Source: Cryptosporangium minutisporangium
GTDB lineage: Bacteria; Actinomycetota; Actinomycetes; Mycobacteriales; Cryptosporangiaceae
DNA: 64,000 nt
Direction: 5' to 3'
Assembly: GCF_039536245.1 (NCBI RefSeq)
Contig: NZ_BAAAYN010000011.1
Location: 1 to 64,000 of the forward strand
The position numbers were made by a program, and so were the translations under genes. This document shows positions 7,823 to 16,284 of the stretch, one piece after another (within the stretch, counting starts at the first letter, position 1; every line of letters begins with the position of its first letter). The notes under the pieces were generated by a model that saw only the letters and a list, made by a program, of their open reading frames with translations, ran no database searches and was not told the origin of the DNA.

Positions 7823-9316
7823 TCATGACCGTTCCGGCGTGCCAACGAGTTGGGACAGCCCGGTGCGCTGGACCTTACCCATCGCGTTCACCGGCAGGGC
7901 GTCGACCTGTGTCCACAGCTCGGGCACCTTGTACGGGGCCAGTTCGCGTCGGCACCGCTCGGCCAGTGCGTCCAGATCGAGCGTTCCGCCCGCGCTCTGG
8001 ACGACGGCCGCCACGCGCTGGCCCAGACGCTCGTCCGGCACCCCGCAGACCGCGACCCGGACGACGTCCGGGTGCCCGGCGATCACCCGCTCCACCTCCA
8101 GCGGGTAGACGTTCGCTCCACCTCGGATGATCACCAGCTTCTTCCGGTCCAGGACCGTCAGCCATCCGTCGCCGTCGACGGCTCCGACGTCGCCGGTCGG
8201 GAACGGGCCCGGCGACGACTGGCGGACACCACCGTCCTCCCAGTAACCGAGCAGGGGGGTCCACCGCCCCGCCCACCGACCGCCTGCCGCCGCCGCCAGC
8301 CGCAGCTCACCCGGCTCCCCCACCGGCAGCCGCCGCCCCGCGTCGTCGTACGCCGCGACGTCGAACTGTGGCAACACCTGCCCGCTGGCGGCCGGGCGCC
8401 AGTCGCTCCCCGGTGGATCGATCGCCACCACGGTCGGCGCCTCGGTCAGGCCGTAGGTGGCCCGCGGCGCCACCCCGTGGGCGGCGGCGAACGCGCGGCG
8501 CACGGCGTCGGGAGTGTCGCTGCCGCCGCTCCACACCTCCCGCAGCGAGCTCAGGTCGGCGCCGGGGCGTCGGGCCAGGTCGTAGAGCTGGGCAGGGGCC
8601 CCGTTCCACACGGTGACGCGCCGGGTGGCGATCCACTCGGCGACGCCGTCGGCGTCCCGCCGGTCCATCAGGACACAGCAGCCACCGGCCTGCGCGGTCA
8701 GCAGCGTCGAGAGGACGATGAGGTTGAGGATCGTGAGCGGGAAGCTGTCGCCCTTGCGCAGCTCCGGCCCCCAGCCCCGGGTCGCGACGAGCACCGCCCC
8801 GGGCAGCAGCAGGTTCCGCTGGCTGTGCACGACGGCCTTCGGCGCACCGGACGTTCCGCTGGTGAACGCGATCCCGGCCGGCGCGTCGACGTCGTGATCG
8901 ACGGTGGGCGCGGTGAGGTCCCGGTCGAGCAGCTCCGCCCATCGATCGGAGTGCACACCATCCACCCGGCACCGCGGCCCGGCGAGCACGACGGTGGGCT
9001 CGCAGAGGTCCCGGAGCGCCTCCTGCTCACCCGGGGCCAGCGCCTCGCCGATCCCGGCCCAGATCGCGCCGATCCGCTGCGCGCCGTGGAAGGCCGCGAC
9101 GATCTGCAGGTCGTTGGGGAGGCAGGCGGCCACCCGGTCGCCCGGGCGGACACCGAGCGCCCACAGGGCTCCGGCGGCCCGCCGCGCCTGATCGTCCAGC
9201 TCCGCATAGGACCAGACGCCCGACGCCGCTTCGACCGCCGGACGGTCCGGATACCGGGCCACCGCGGCGTCCAGGACTCCTGCCACCGCGTTTCCCGTGT
9301 CCTTGCTGCGCACCAT
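7823..9316 (-). CDS. Acyl-CoA synthetase (AMP-forming)
   Basis: A 497-residue ANL-superfamily ligase that activates a carboxylic acid through an acyl-adenylate to a CoA thioester. Visible motifs are the P-loop FTSGTSGAPKAVVH near residue 150, TYGLTE, the hinge GDVGAVDGDGWLTVLDRKK, RGGANVYPLEVE, and the C-terminal catalytic lysine in AMGKVQRTG. The start at 9316 is 14 bp from the shared operator at 9330-9345. It is divergent from the CaiB operon at 9380. Substrate class (medium or cyclic acid) cannot be told from sequence. Confidence 0.93.
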   Translation of the reverse strand: MVRSKDTGNAVAGVLDAAVARYPDRPAVEAASGVWSYAELDDQARRAAGALWALGVRPGDRVAACLPNDLQIVAAFHGAQRIGAIWAGIGEALAPGEQEALRDLCEPTVVLAGPRCRVDGVHSDRWAELLDRDLTAPTVDHDVDAPAGIAFTSGTSGAPKAVVHSQRNLLLPGAVLVATRGWGPELRKGDSFPLTILNLIVLSTLLTAQAGGCCVLMDRRDADGVAEWIATRRVTVWNGAPAQLYDLARRPGADLSSLREVWSGGSDTPDAVRRAFAAAHGVAPRATYGLTEAPTVVAIDPPGSDWRPAASGQVLPQFDVAAYDDAGRRLPVGEPGELRLAAAAGGRWAGRWTPLLGYWEDGGVRQSSPGPFPTGDVGAVDGDGWLTVLDRKKLVIIRGGANVYPLEVERVIAGHPDVVRVAVCGVPDERLGQRVAAVVQSAGGTLDLDALAERCRRELAPYKVPELWTQVDALPVNAMGKVQRTGLSQLVGTPERS

Positions 9317-9329
9317 TTCTTGATATCAC

Positions 9330-9345
9330 AATCCTTGCAATGATT
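9330..9345. promoter_or_regulatory. Shared operator, site 3 (divergent promoter)
   Basis: AATCCTTGCAATGATT lies in the 63-bp gap between the divergent ligase (-) and CoA-transferase (+) genes. It is directly preceded by CTTGATATCAC, a flank also found beside the operator at 25784. One site in so short a gap probably controls both directions. Confidence 0.8.
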
Positions 9346-9379
9346 GACTGATTAAGGTCCGACGCGGAGGTAACGAGAC

Positions 9380-10564
9380 GTGAGAACGAGTCATCCCGGT
9401 CCGCTGTCCGGCGTCCGCGTCATCGACCTCACGGCGATGGTGATGGGCCCCTACTGCACCCAGATCATGGCTGACCTGGGCGCGGACGTGATCAAGATCG
9501 AGCCCCCCAGCGGCGACAACACCCGGTACATCTCGGCCGGCCCCGAACCGGGCATGGGCGGCGTGTTCACCAACATCAACCGGGGCAAGCGCAGCGTGGT
9601 GCTCGACCTCCGGACGGCCGAGGGCAAGGACGGGCTGTCCGCGCTGATCGAGGGCGGCGACGTCTTCATCCACTCGATGCGCGGCAAGGCCATCAACGCC
9701 CTCGGGTTCGGCTATCCGGAGGTCGCGGCGATCAACCCGACGATCGTCTACACGAACTGCTACGGCTACGGCCGCCGCGGTCCGGACGCGAACCGGACCG
9801 CGTACGACGACACGATCCAGGCCGAGTGCGGGCTGCCGTACGTCCAGCAGCAACTGACCGGGACACCCAGCTACGTGGGCACGATCCTCGCCGACAAGGT
9901 GGCCGGAATGACCGCGCTCTACGCCACCACGATGGCGCTGTTCCACCGCGAGCGCACCGGCGAAGGCCAGGAGGTCGAGGTCGCCATGTTCGAGACGATG
10001 GCCGCGTTCATGCTGGTGGAGCACGCCAACGTCGCGATGTTCACCCCGCCGCTCGGCCCGCCGGGGTACCCGCGCGCGCTGGCCCCCAACCGCGCTCCGT
10101 ACCGCACCAAGGACGGCCTGATCTCCGCGCTGGTCTACAACGACAAACAGTGGTCCGCGTTCGTCGACGCGGTGAAACCGCCGTGGGCCCGCCCCGAGTT
10201 CGCGACGCTCGCACAACGCGCGCAGCAGGTGGAGACCGTCTACGCGCTGCTGGCCGAGACGTTCCGGGAGCGCACCACGCAGGACTGGCTCGACCTGCTC
10301 CGATCCCTCGAGATCCCGGCCGCACCGGTCCGCGCCCTCGACGAATTGCTCGACGATCGGCACCTGAACGCCGTCGGCCTGTTCGAGACGGTGGACACGC
10401 CGAACGGCCCGGTGCGTTTCCCCGGGGTGCCGACCTGGTTCTCCCGCACGCCGGGCCGGGTCGCCGGTCCGGCACCCCGGCTCGGCGCCCACACCGAGGA
10501 GATCTTCGACGAACTCGGCCGCGGCACACCCAGCCGGGAAGCATCCGACCGGGGCGGGAAGTGA
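9380..10564 (+). CDS. Class III CoA-transferase (CaiB/BaiF family)
   Basis: A 394-residue family III CoA-transferase that moves CoA between an acyl-CoA donor and a free acid. It begins with the typical LSGVRVIDLTAMVMGPYCTQIMADLGADVIKIE block. Asp172 in TILADKVAG matches the catalytic aspartate that forms a mixed anhydride. The GTG start at 9380 has GGAGG nine bases upstream. It is the first gene of a tightly packed operon (four-base gap, then two ATGA overlaps) with an acyl-CoA dehydrogenase, a second CoA-transferase and a hydratase. It probably loads CoA on the substrate of the following dehydrogenase. Confidence 0.93.
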   Translation: MRTSHPGPLSGVRVIDLTAMVMGPYCTQIMADLGADVIKIEPPSGDNTRYISAGPEPGMGGVFTNINRGKRSVVLDLRTAEGKDGLSALIEGGDVFIHSMRGKAINALGFGYPEVAAINPTIVYTNCYGYGRRGPDANRTAYDDTIQAECGLPYVQQQLTGTPSYVGTILADKVAGMTALYATTMALFHRERTGEGQEVEVAMFETMAAFMLVEHANVAMFTPPLGPPGYPRALAPNRAPYRTKDGLISALVYNDKQWSAFVDAVKPPWARPEFATLAQRAQQVETVYALLAETFRERTTQDWLDLLRSLEIPAAPVRALDELLDDRHLNAVGLFETVDTPNGPVRFPGVPTWFSRTPGRVAGPAPRLGAHTEEIFDELGRGTPSREASDRGGK

Positions 10565-10568
10565 CGGC

Positions 10569-11747
10569 ATGACGTTCTCTTTCACCGACTCGCTCACCGA
10601 CGACCAGCGGGGCATCCGCGACGGGGTGTTGGAGCACTGCGCGCGCTTCTCCGACCAGTACTGGCTCGATCGGGACCGGGACGGCACGTTCCCGCACGAC
10701 TTCCACGCGTCGATGGCGAAGTCGGGCTGGCTCGGCATCGCGATGCCGGAAGCCTGCGGCGGCGCCGGGCTCGGCATCTCCGAGGCGGCCGTGATGATGC
10801 AGGCCGTCGCCGAGGCCGGCGGCGGGATGACCGCCGCGTCCAGCATCCACGGCCCGGTGTTCAGCATGCAGCCGGTCGCGCAGTTCGGCACCCCGGAGCA
10901 ACGGCAGCGGATGATCCCGCCGGTGCTCAGCGGCGAGAAGCTGATCTGCTTCGCCGTGACGGAGCCCGACGCCGGGCTGGACACGACCGCACTGCGTACC
11001 CGAGCCGAACGCCGCGACGGCGGTTACCTGGTCAACGGCGAGAAGATCTGGATCTCGGTCGCGCAGGAAGCGCACTCGATGATGCTGCTCGCCCGCACCA
11101 CCCCACTCGACCAGGTGAAGCGACGGACCGACGGGCTGTCGCTGTTCTTCACCGACCTCGATCGGTCCCGGGTGGAGGTGCGCGCGATCCCGAAGATGGG
11201 CCGGCACGCCGTCGACTCCAACCTGCTGTTCCTCAACGACCTGTGGATCCCGGAGTCCGACCGGATCGGCGCGGAAGGCGACGGGTTCCGGATCATCCTG
11301 CACGGTCTCAACCCGGAGCGGATCCTGCTCGGCGCGGAGGCGGTGGGGCTGGGCCGTGCCGCGCTGCAGCGTGCGGCGCGCTACGCCCGGGAACGAGTCG
11401 TCTTCGGCCGGCCGATCGGCATGAACCAGGGTATCCAGCACCCGCTCGCCCGCTGCTGGGCCCAGCTGGAGGCCGCCAACCTCATGGTGATGCAGGCCGC
11501 CACCCGGTTCGACCGGGGTCAGGAGTGCGGTGTTCCGGCGAACGCGGGCAAGTACCTCGCCGCCGAGGCCGGGTTCGAAGCGTGCCACACCGCGATGCTG
11601 ACGCTGGGCGGCATGGGGTACGCGCAGGAGTACCACGTCGAGCGGTACCTGCGGGAGATCCTCATCCCCCGGACCGCACCGATCAGCCCGCACATGATCC
11701 TGAACTACCTGGCCGAGAAGGTTTTCGACCTGCCGAAGTCGTACTGA
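10569..11747 (+). CDS. Acyl-CoA dehydrogenase
   Basis: A 392-residue, full-length acyl-CoA dehydrogenase with all classical segments: MPEACGGAGLG, CFAVTEPDAGLDTTALRT, NGEKIWISVA, RERVVFGRPIGMNQGIQHPLA and GGMGYAQEYHVERYLRE. Unlike the paired dehydrogenases at 814-6059 it stands alone and looks like a self-sufficient homo-oligomer. The ATG is five bases after the CoA-transferase stop, and its stop overlaps the next start (TGATG). Oxidation of the thioester made by 9380-10564 is the natural role. Confidence 0.93.
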   Translation: MTFSFTDSLTDDQRGIRDGVLEHCARFSDQYWLDRDRDGTFPHDFHASMAKSGWLGIAMPEACGGAGLGISEAAVMMQAVAEAGGGMTAASSIHGPVFSMQPVAQFGTPEQRQRMIPPVLSGEKLICFAVTEPDAGLDTTALRTRAERRDGGYLVNGEKIWISVAQEAHSMMLLARTTPLDQVKRRTDGLSLFFTDLDRSRVEVRAIPKMGRHAVDSNLLFLNDLWIPESDRIGAEGDGFRIILHGLNPERILLGAEAVGLGRAALQRAARYARERVVFGRPIGMNQGIQHPLARCWAQLEAANLMVMQAATRFDRGQECGVPANAGKYLAAEAGFEACHTAMLTLGGMGYAQEYHVERYLREILIPRTAPISPHMILNYLAEKVFDLPKSY

Positions 11748-12997
11748 TGAGCGTGGACCTGCGCCGGATACTGCGCGCCGGGGACCACGTCGTCGTCGGT
11801 CAGGCCTGCGGCGAGCCGACGACGCTGGTCGAGGCGCTGATCGAGCAGGGACCAGAGATCGGCGGCCTGACGGTCTTCGTCGCCACCAGCTTCTCCGGGC
11901 TGTTCACCGACGCCTCCCCGGACGCGTTCGCGCTGCAGAGCATGGGGGCGATCGGGGCACTCCGCGCGCGGGCCGCCCAACACCGGCTGAACGTCGTCCC
12001 CTGCCACGTCGGCCGGGTCGGCTCGCTGATCGAGGACGGGATCATCGGCTGCGACGCGGTGTTCCTCCAGGTCAGCCCCGCCGACGCCAACGGCGACCAC
12101 AGCTGTGGGCTGATCAGCGACCACATCGGCGCCGCGGTCGCGAAGGCCCGCGTGGTCGTCGCCGAGGTGAACGACCGGACGCCGTTCACCTGCGGGGAGG
12201 TGGTACCGGCATCGGCCATCGACCACGTCGTCCCGGTCTCCCGGCCGCCGGTCGAGGTGCCGCCCGCGACGGTCACCGCGACCGATCGGGCGATCGCCGC
12301 GCATGCCGCGGACTTCGTCGAGGACGGCTCGGTGCTCCAGGTCGGCATCGGCGCGGTGCCCGACGCCCTGCTGCGCCTCGTGGGCGACCGCCGCGACCTC
12401 GGAGTCCACTCGGGAATGCTCGGCGACGGCCTGGTCGACCTCGTCGAGGCGGGCGTCGTCACCAACGCCCGGAAGCCGATCGACCGCGGCGTCTCGATCA
12501 CCGGCGCGCTGATCGGCACCCGGCGCCTGTACGACTTCGCGCACCGCAACCCCGCGATCCGGATGTGTTCCGCGTCGTACACCCACGACGCGGCCGTGCT
12601 CGGGCAGCTACCGAAGCTGGTGACGCTCAACTCGGCGCTGGAGGTCGACCTCACCGGGGCGGTGAACGCGGAGCAGAGCGGCTCGGCCTACCTCGGCGGT
12701 ACCGGCGGCCAGGTGGACTTCGTCCGGGCCGGTGCGCGCTCGCCGGGGGGTCACGCGCTGATCGTTCTGCCCGCGACCGCCAAGCGCGGCACGGTCAGCC
12801 GGATCACCGCCCAGCTGTCCGGCCCGGTCACCACCGCACGCAGCGACGTGGACGTCGTCGTCACCGAGTTCGGCGCCGCGCAGCTGCGCGGCCGGACGCT
12901 GGCCGAGCGCGCACGCCGCCTGGTCGCGATCGCCCACCCGGACTTCCGGGAGGACCTGGATCGCGAGGCCCACGCGATCGCACGGAGAGGTTACTGA
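11747..12997 (+). CDS. Acetyl-CoA hydrolase/transferase-family CoA-transferase
   Basis: A 416-residue protein of the acetyl-CoA hydrolase/4-hydroxybutyrate CoA-transferase family. Evidence includes VGIGAVPDALL, LGVHSGMLGDGLVDLVEAGVVTN and TLNSALEVDLTGAVNAEQSG, the last holding the glutamate that forms the glutamyl-CoA intermediate, plus a C-terminal TEFGAAQLRGRTLAERA. It could move CoA from acetyl- or succinyl-CoA to an acid, or recycle a thioester product. The ATG at 11747 overlaps the dehydrogenase stop; a much longer frame upstream lies antiphase within that gene and is rejected. A second CoA-transferase of another family in one operon suggests two acids are activated without ATP. Confidence 0.88.
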   Translation: MSVDLRRILRAGDHVVVGQACGEPTTLVEALIEQGPEIGGLTVFVATSFSGLFTDASPDAFALQSMGAIGALRARAAQHRLNVVPCHVGRVGSLIEDGIIGCDAVFLQVSPADANGDHSCGLISDHIGAAVAKARVVVAEVNDRTPFTCGEVVPASAIDHVVPVSRPPVEVPPATVTATDRAIAAHAADFVEDGSVLQVGIGAVPDALLRLVGDRRDLGVHSGMLGDGLVDLVEAGVVTNARKPIDRGVSITGALIGTRRLYDFAHRNPAIRMCSASYTHDAAVLGQLPKLVTLNSALEVDLTGAVNAEQSGSAYLGGTGGQVDFVRAGARSPGGHALIVLPATAKRGTVSRITAQLSGPVTTARSDVDVVVTEFGAAQLRGRTLAERARRLVAIAHPDFREDLDREAHAIARRGY

Positions 12998-13761
12998 TGG
13001 ACGCTGTCCTGTTCGACGCCCGCGACGACGGCATCGCGGTGATCACGCTCAACCGCCCGGAGACGCGGAACTGCCTGGCCCGGGACGTCCGCGAAGGACT
13101 GGCCGCAGCCTGGGACCGGTTCGAGCGGGACCCCGCACTGCGCGTCGCCGTGCTGACCGGGGCCGGGGACAAGGCGTTCTGCGCCGGCGGTGACCTGAAG
13201 GAGATGGTGGAGACCGGCATGGGCGTTCCGCCCCGAGACCTGTTCCCGCTGCCGTACGACACCGTCGAACTGTCCAAACCCACGATCGCCGCGGTCAACG
13301 GCGTCGCGTTCGCCGGCGGGTGGATGCTCGCGCAAGCCTGCGACCTGTGCGTGGCCAGCACGACCGCGCGATTCGCGGTGACCGAGGTGAAGGTCGGGCG
13401 GAGCTCGCCGTGGGCGGCACCGCTGATCCACATGATCCCGCAGCGGATCATGATGGAGATCCTGCTGACCGGCAACCCGATCACCGCCGCGCGAGCATAC
13501 GAGATCGGGCTGGTCAACCGCCTGGCCGAGTCCGGCGACGTGCTCACCGTCGCGCTGGACCTGGCCCGCGAGATCCTCGCCGGCGCTCCGCTCTCCGTCC
13601 GGGCCGCCCGGGAGACCGTGATGCTCTCCACCGAGATGGGACGGTCCGCCGCGCTACAGGCGGCGAGGCACGCCTCGGAGACCTGCTACCGCAGTGACGA
13701 CGCCCAGGAAGGCCCCCGCGCGTTCGCCGAGAAGCGCGCCCCCCGCTGGACGGGCCGCTGA
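12997..13761 (+). CDS. Enoyl-CoA hydratase/isomerase family protein
   Basis: A 254-residue crotonase-fold enzyme with AVITLNRPETRNCLARDV at the N-terminus, the oxyanion-hole segment DKAFCAGGDLKEM and NGVAFAGGWMLAQACDLCVAS. The second glycine-rich segment, TEVKVGRSSPWAAPL, differs from the first hydratase at 3137. It would hydrate the enoyl-CoA from the preceding dehydrogenase, or act as an isomerase or lyase, since the fold is promiscuous. The ATG overlaps the CoA-transferase stop (TGATG). It is the last gene of the operon, followed by a strong hairpin. Confidence 0.92.
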   Translation: MDAVLFDARDDGIAVITLNRPETRNCLARDVREGLAAAWDRFERDPALRVAVLTGAGDKAFCAGGDLKEMVETGMGVPPRDLFPLPYDTVELSKPTIAAVNGVAFAGGWMLAQACDLCVASTTARFAVTEVKVGRSSPWAAPLIHMIPQRIMMEILLTGNPITAARAYEIGLVNRLAESGDVLTVALDLAREILAGAPLSVRAARETVMLSTEMGRSAALQAARHASETCYRSDDAQEGPRAFAEKRAPRWTGR

Positions 13762-13786
13762 GCCGCAGCGGCCGGCGGATTTTCGA

Positions 13787-13820
13787 AGACCACCCGTCAG
13801 CGGCCGCAGACGGGTGGTCT
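13787..13820. terminator. Bidirectional hairpin terminator
   Basis: AGACCACCCGTC and GACGGGTGGTCT form a perfect 12-bp stem with a 10-nt loop between two convergent genes. TTCGGG follows the stem. The core sequence is akin to the dispersed TTTCGGGAA hairpin repeats at both ends of the window, so it may be a repeat unit recruited as a terminator. Confidence 0.75.
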
Positions 13821-13865
13821 TTCGGGAAACCGTCCGCCGGCCGCCACCGGCCGCCGCCCGCAACG

Positions 13866-14456
13866 TCAGCGGACCGCGCGGATGCCGCGGAGGTACGGCT
13901 CCAGGTCGGCGTCCAACTCGACGCCGAACGTCCGCATGGCCTTGGCCAGCATGTCGTAGGTACCGACCGCGAACACCAGGTCGATGAGCTGCCGCTCGTC
14001 GAACTCGCCGGACAGGGCCCGCCAGGTGTCGTCGCCGATCGTCCCGTCGCTGAGCAGCTCGTCGGCCGCGGACAGCAGCGCGCGCTCCACCGGGGTCCAG
14101 CCCGGTGCGTCCGGCCCCTCGCCCACCCGGTCGATCTCCGCGTCGTCCAGGCCGACGCCGTCGGCCTGGACGACGTGCTGAGCCCACTCGTAGTCGCACC
14201 GCCGGAGCCACGCCACCCGCAGCACCAGCAGCTCGCGATACCGGCCGGGCAGCGGAGACCCGTACAGGAGGTGTCCGTTGAACTGGAGGAACGCGGTGGT
14301 GAGCGCGGGGTGGTTGGCCAGCACGCCGAGCAGGTTCGCGCCGTTCGGGCGCCCCTCGGAGGGCTTGCCCGCCCGGACCGTGTCCCGGAATTCGGTGATG
14401 AACGTCCGGAGTTCCGGCGACCACTCGGCGGGCGGAATCGGCGGAATGCGGCTCAC
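13866..14456 (-). CDS. Carboxymuconolactone decarboxylase-family protein
   Basis: A 196-residue AhpD/CMD-like helical protein. The family core is visible as LLVLRVAWLRRCDYEWAQHVVQ around residues 80-100, followed by a helical C-terminal half. Members include gamma-carboxymuconolactone decarboxylases and AhpD peroxidase partners. Only one cysteine is present in the core, so the AhpD CxxC mechanism is not supported. The GTG start at 14456 overlaps the SDR stop (GTGA). It is the last gene of a TauD-SDR-CMD operon, so a ring-cleavage or lactone step is possible but not shown. Confidence 0.82.
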   Translation of the reverse strand: MSRIPPIPPAEWSPELRTFITEFRDTVRAGKPSEGRPNGANLLGVLANHPALTTAFLQFNGHLLYGSPLPGRYRELLVLRVAWLRRCDYEWAQHVVQADGVGLDDAEIDRVGEGPDAPGWTPVERALLSAADELLSDGTIGDDTWRALSGEFDERQLIDLVFAVGTYDMLAKAMRTFGVELDADLEPYLRGIRAVR

Positions 14457-15196
14457 GTGTTGCGCCCGCCGTTGACGCCGAGGATCTGTCCGGTGATGTA
14501 GCCGGCCTCCTCGCTCACCAGGAACGCGGTGGCCGCCGCGATGTCCTCGGGCCGGCCGACCCGTCCCACCGGGGTCTTGGCGGTCTGCGCCGCGAGGTCG
14601 ACGTATCCCTGCTCCACGGTCTGGCGGAGCATCGGCGTGTCGATGAAGCCGGGCGGGATCGTGTTGACCGTGACCCCGTACCGGGAGAACTCCAGCGCCA
14701 GCACCTTCGTGAGGCCGACGACGCCCGACTTCGCGGCGACGTAGCCGGACATCCCGGCCGAGCCACTGTGGATGCTCGACGAGGAGATGTTGACGATGCG
14801 TCCCCAGCCTTCCTCGACCATTCCCGGTAACGCCGCCTGGCAGCAGTGGAACGTGCCGGTCAGGTTGACCGCCAGCATCCGGTTCCAGGTCTCGAGCGTG
14901 ACCTCGAGGAACGGGCCGACGACGCTCACCCCGGCGTTGTTCACCAGGATCGTCGGCCGCCCCAGCCGGGCACCGACCTCGCCGAGGGCCGCGTCGACGG
15001 CGGCCCGGTCGGTCACGTCGACGGCCAGGCCGACGGACTTGCCACCGTCCTCCTCGATCGACGCGGCGGCGGCCGTGGCCGCGTCGCCGTCCCGGTCGAG
15101 GACCGCGACGAGTGCGCCGTCCGCGGCGAGGCGTCGGCTGATCGCCTCGCCGATCCCCGATCCGCCGCCCGTGACGACAGCAACCCGTGTGCTCAT
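14453..15196 (-). CDS. SDR-family oxidoreductase
   Basis: A 247-residue short-chain dehydrogenase with TGGGSGIG near the N-terminus, LVNNAGVS, NISSSSIHSG, the catalytic YVAAK and a C-terminal YITGQILGVNGG. The pattern is close to FabG/3-hydroxyacyl dehydrogenases. Its ATG overlaps the dioxygenase stop by four bases and its stop overlaps the next start, so the three genes are translated as a unit. It may oxidise the alcohol produced by the upstream TauD-type dioxygenase. Confidence 0.92.
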   Translation of the reverse strand: MSTRVAVVTGGGSGIGEAISRRLAADGALVAVLDRDGDAATAAAASIEEDGGKSVGLAVDVTDRAAVDAALGEVGARLGRPTILVNNAGVSVVGPFLEVTLETWNRMLAVNLTGTFHCCQAALPGMVEEGWGRIVNISSSSIHSGSAGMSGYVAAKSGVVGLTKVLALEFSRYGVTVNTIPPGFIDTPMLRQTVEQGYVDLAAQTAKTPVGRVGRPEDIAAATAFLVSEEAGYITGQILGVNGGRNT

Positions 15197-16020
15197 GTGA
15201 TGGCCTCATCTCCGACGACAGTGGTGCGGTGCATCCGGCGCGGCTGCGCGCGGTCGAACGGACAGGCGCGGTGAACGAGACCCCGGTTGTCCCACATCAC
15301 CATGTCGCCCACCGACCAGTGGTGGCGCAGCACGCGGTCCGGTGCGGTGGCTCGCCGTTCGAGGTCCGCCAGCAGAGCGCGCCCTTCGTCCACGTCCATA
15401 CCGACGACGTGCGACGCCGTGCCCCCGAACACCAGCGAGCGACGCCCGGACCGGTGCGCCCAGACGAGCGGATGTTCCCGCCCCGCCCGGGAATCCCACT
15501 CCGCTTGCTGTTCCGGCGTCGGGTCCGGATACGTCCGACGCTGGATGGCCTCGAACGTGTGGACCACGCGCAGCCCGGCGTAACGGTCCTTCTCCGCGTC
15601 GGAGAGGGCGTCGTACGCCGCGTAGGTACTCGCGAACTCCGTCTCGCCGCCCTCGTCCGCGGTGACGTGGGCGGTCAGGATCGACGCCTTCGCCGGTACC
15701 GCGTCCAGGGCGCCGTCGAGGTGCCAGTGGTCGTTGCTCGCGAAATACTCGGCGTTCGGATTGGCCGGGTCGAAGCTGATCTCCATGACCTCGGGATTCG
15801 AGTAACCCCGGAACTGCACGAGGTCGCCGAGCGTGCGGCAGAACGCCACCTGGGCGTCGTCGTCGATCCCGAGTTCCCGGAACAGCAGGACGCCGTGCTC
15901 CTCGAGCGCGTCCCAGCACTGGCCGGGTACGTCCGCGTCGTTCAGCAGGCGGTCGACGTCGACCGCGAGCGCCTCGACCCCCACCGTGTCGCCGAGCTTC
16001 GCGAAGGCGATGGCCGCCAT
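15193..16020 (-). CDS. TauD/TfdA-family 2-oxoglutarate-dependent dioxygenase
   Basis: A 275-residue non-haem iron dioxygenase. The iron facial triad begins with HLD (His100, Asp102) in NDHWHLDG. The distal histidine lies in NRGLVHRACPFD, and the following RAQPRRMHRTT provides arginines for 2-oxoglutarate. It would hydroxylate or cleave an ether, sulfonate or alkyl substrate with decarboxylation of 2-oxoglutarate to succinate. It is the first gene of a three-gene overlapping operon, 75 bp downstream of the ferredoxin gene, and may be read through from the P450 unit. Confidence 0.92.
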   Translation of the reverse strand: MAAIAFAKLGDTVGVEALAVDVDRLLNDADVPGQCWDALEEHGVLLFRELGIDDDAQVAFCRTLGDLVQFRGYSNPEVMEISFDPANPNAEYFASNDHWHLDGALDAVPAKASILTAHVTADEGGETEFASTYAAYDALSDAEKDRYAGLRVVHTFEAIQRRTYPDPTPEQQAEWDSRAGREHPLVWAHRSGRRSLVFGGTASHVVGMDVDEGRALLADLERRATAPDRVLRHHWSVGDMVMWDNRGLVHRACPFDRAQPRRMHRTTVVGDEAIT

Positions 16021-16095
16021 CGCACCCCTCCTCTCACTGATCAGGATTGGGCAACGCCGGCTCGTTCACGCGGGAAACGAACCGGCGCGTGCCCG

Positions 16096-16284
16096 TCACT
16101 CCAGGCGGATCGCCCGCTCCGGGCAGGTGCGCTCGGCCTCCTGCGCCGCCGTTTCGAACGCCGGGTCGATCTCCGCCACGCGCACCACCGCGAAACCGTC
16201 GTCGCTGAGGTCGAACACCTCCGGGCAGACCGAGACGCAGACGCCGTGTCCGCGACAGCGATCCTCGTCGACCAGCGCCTTCAC
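16096..16284 (-). CDS. P450-type [3Fe-4S] ferredoxin
   Basis: A 62-residue ferredoxin with Cys10-x2-His13-x2-Cys16 and a terminal Cys-Pro in RTCPERAI, the usual actinobacterial P450 redox partner with His in place of the second cluster Cys. An extra Cys20-Pro directly after the first motif (VCVSVCPEVF) is worth noting. The GTG start at 16284 overlaps the P450 stop by four bases. It carries electrons from a ferredoxin reductase, not encoded next to it, to the P450. The NuoF-like protein at 48303 is a conceivable reductase but is distant. Confidence 0.93.
   Translation of the reverse strand: MKALVDEDRCRGHGVCVSVCPEVFDLSDDGFAVVRVAEIDPAFETAAQEAERTCPERAIRLE

Noticed and set aside
9326-10984. A 552-residue minus-strand frame opposite the CoA-transferase and dehydrogenase
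   Set aside because: The plus-strand genes have full domain motifs and ribosome sites; the antisense frame is a codon-bias shadow.
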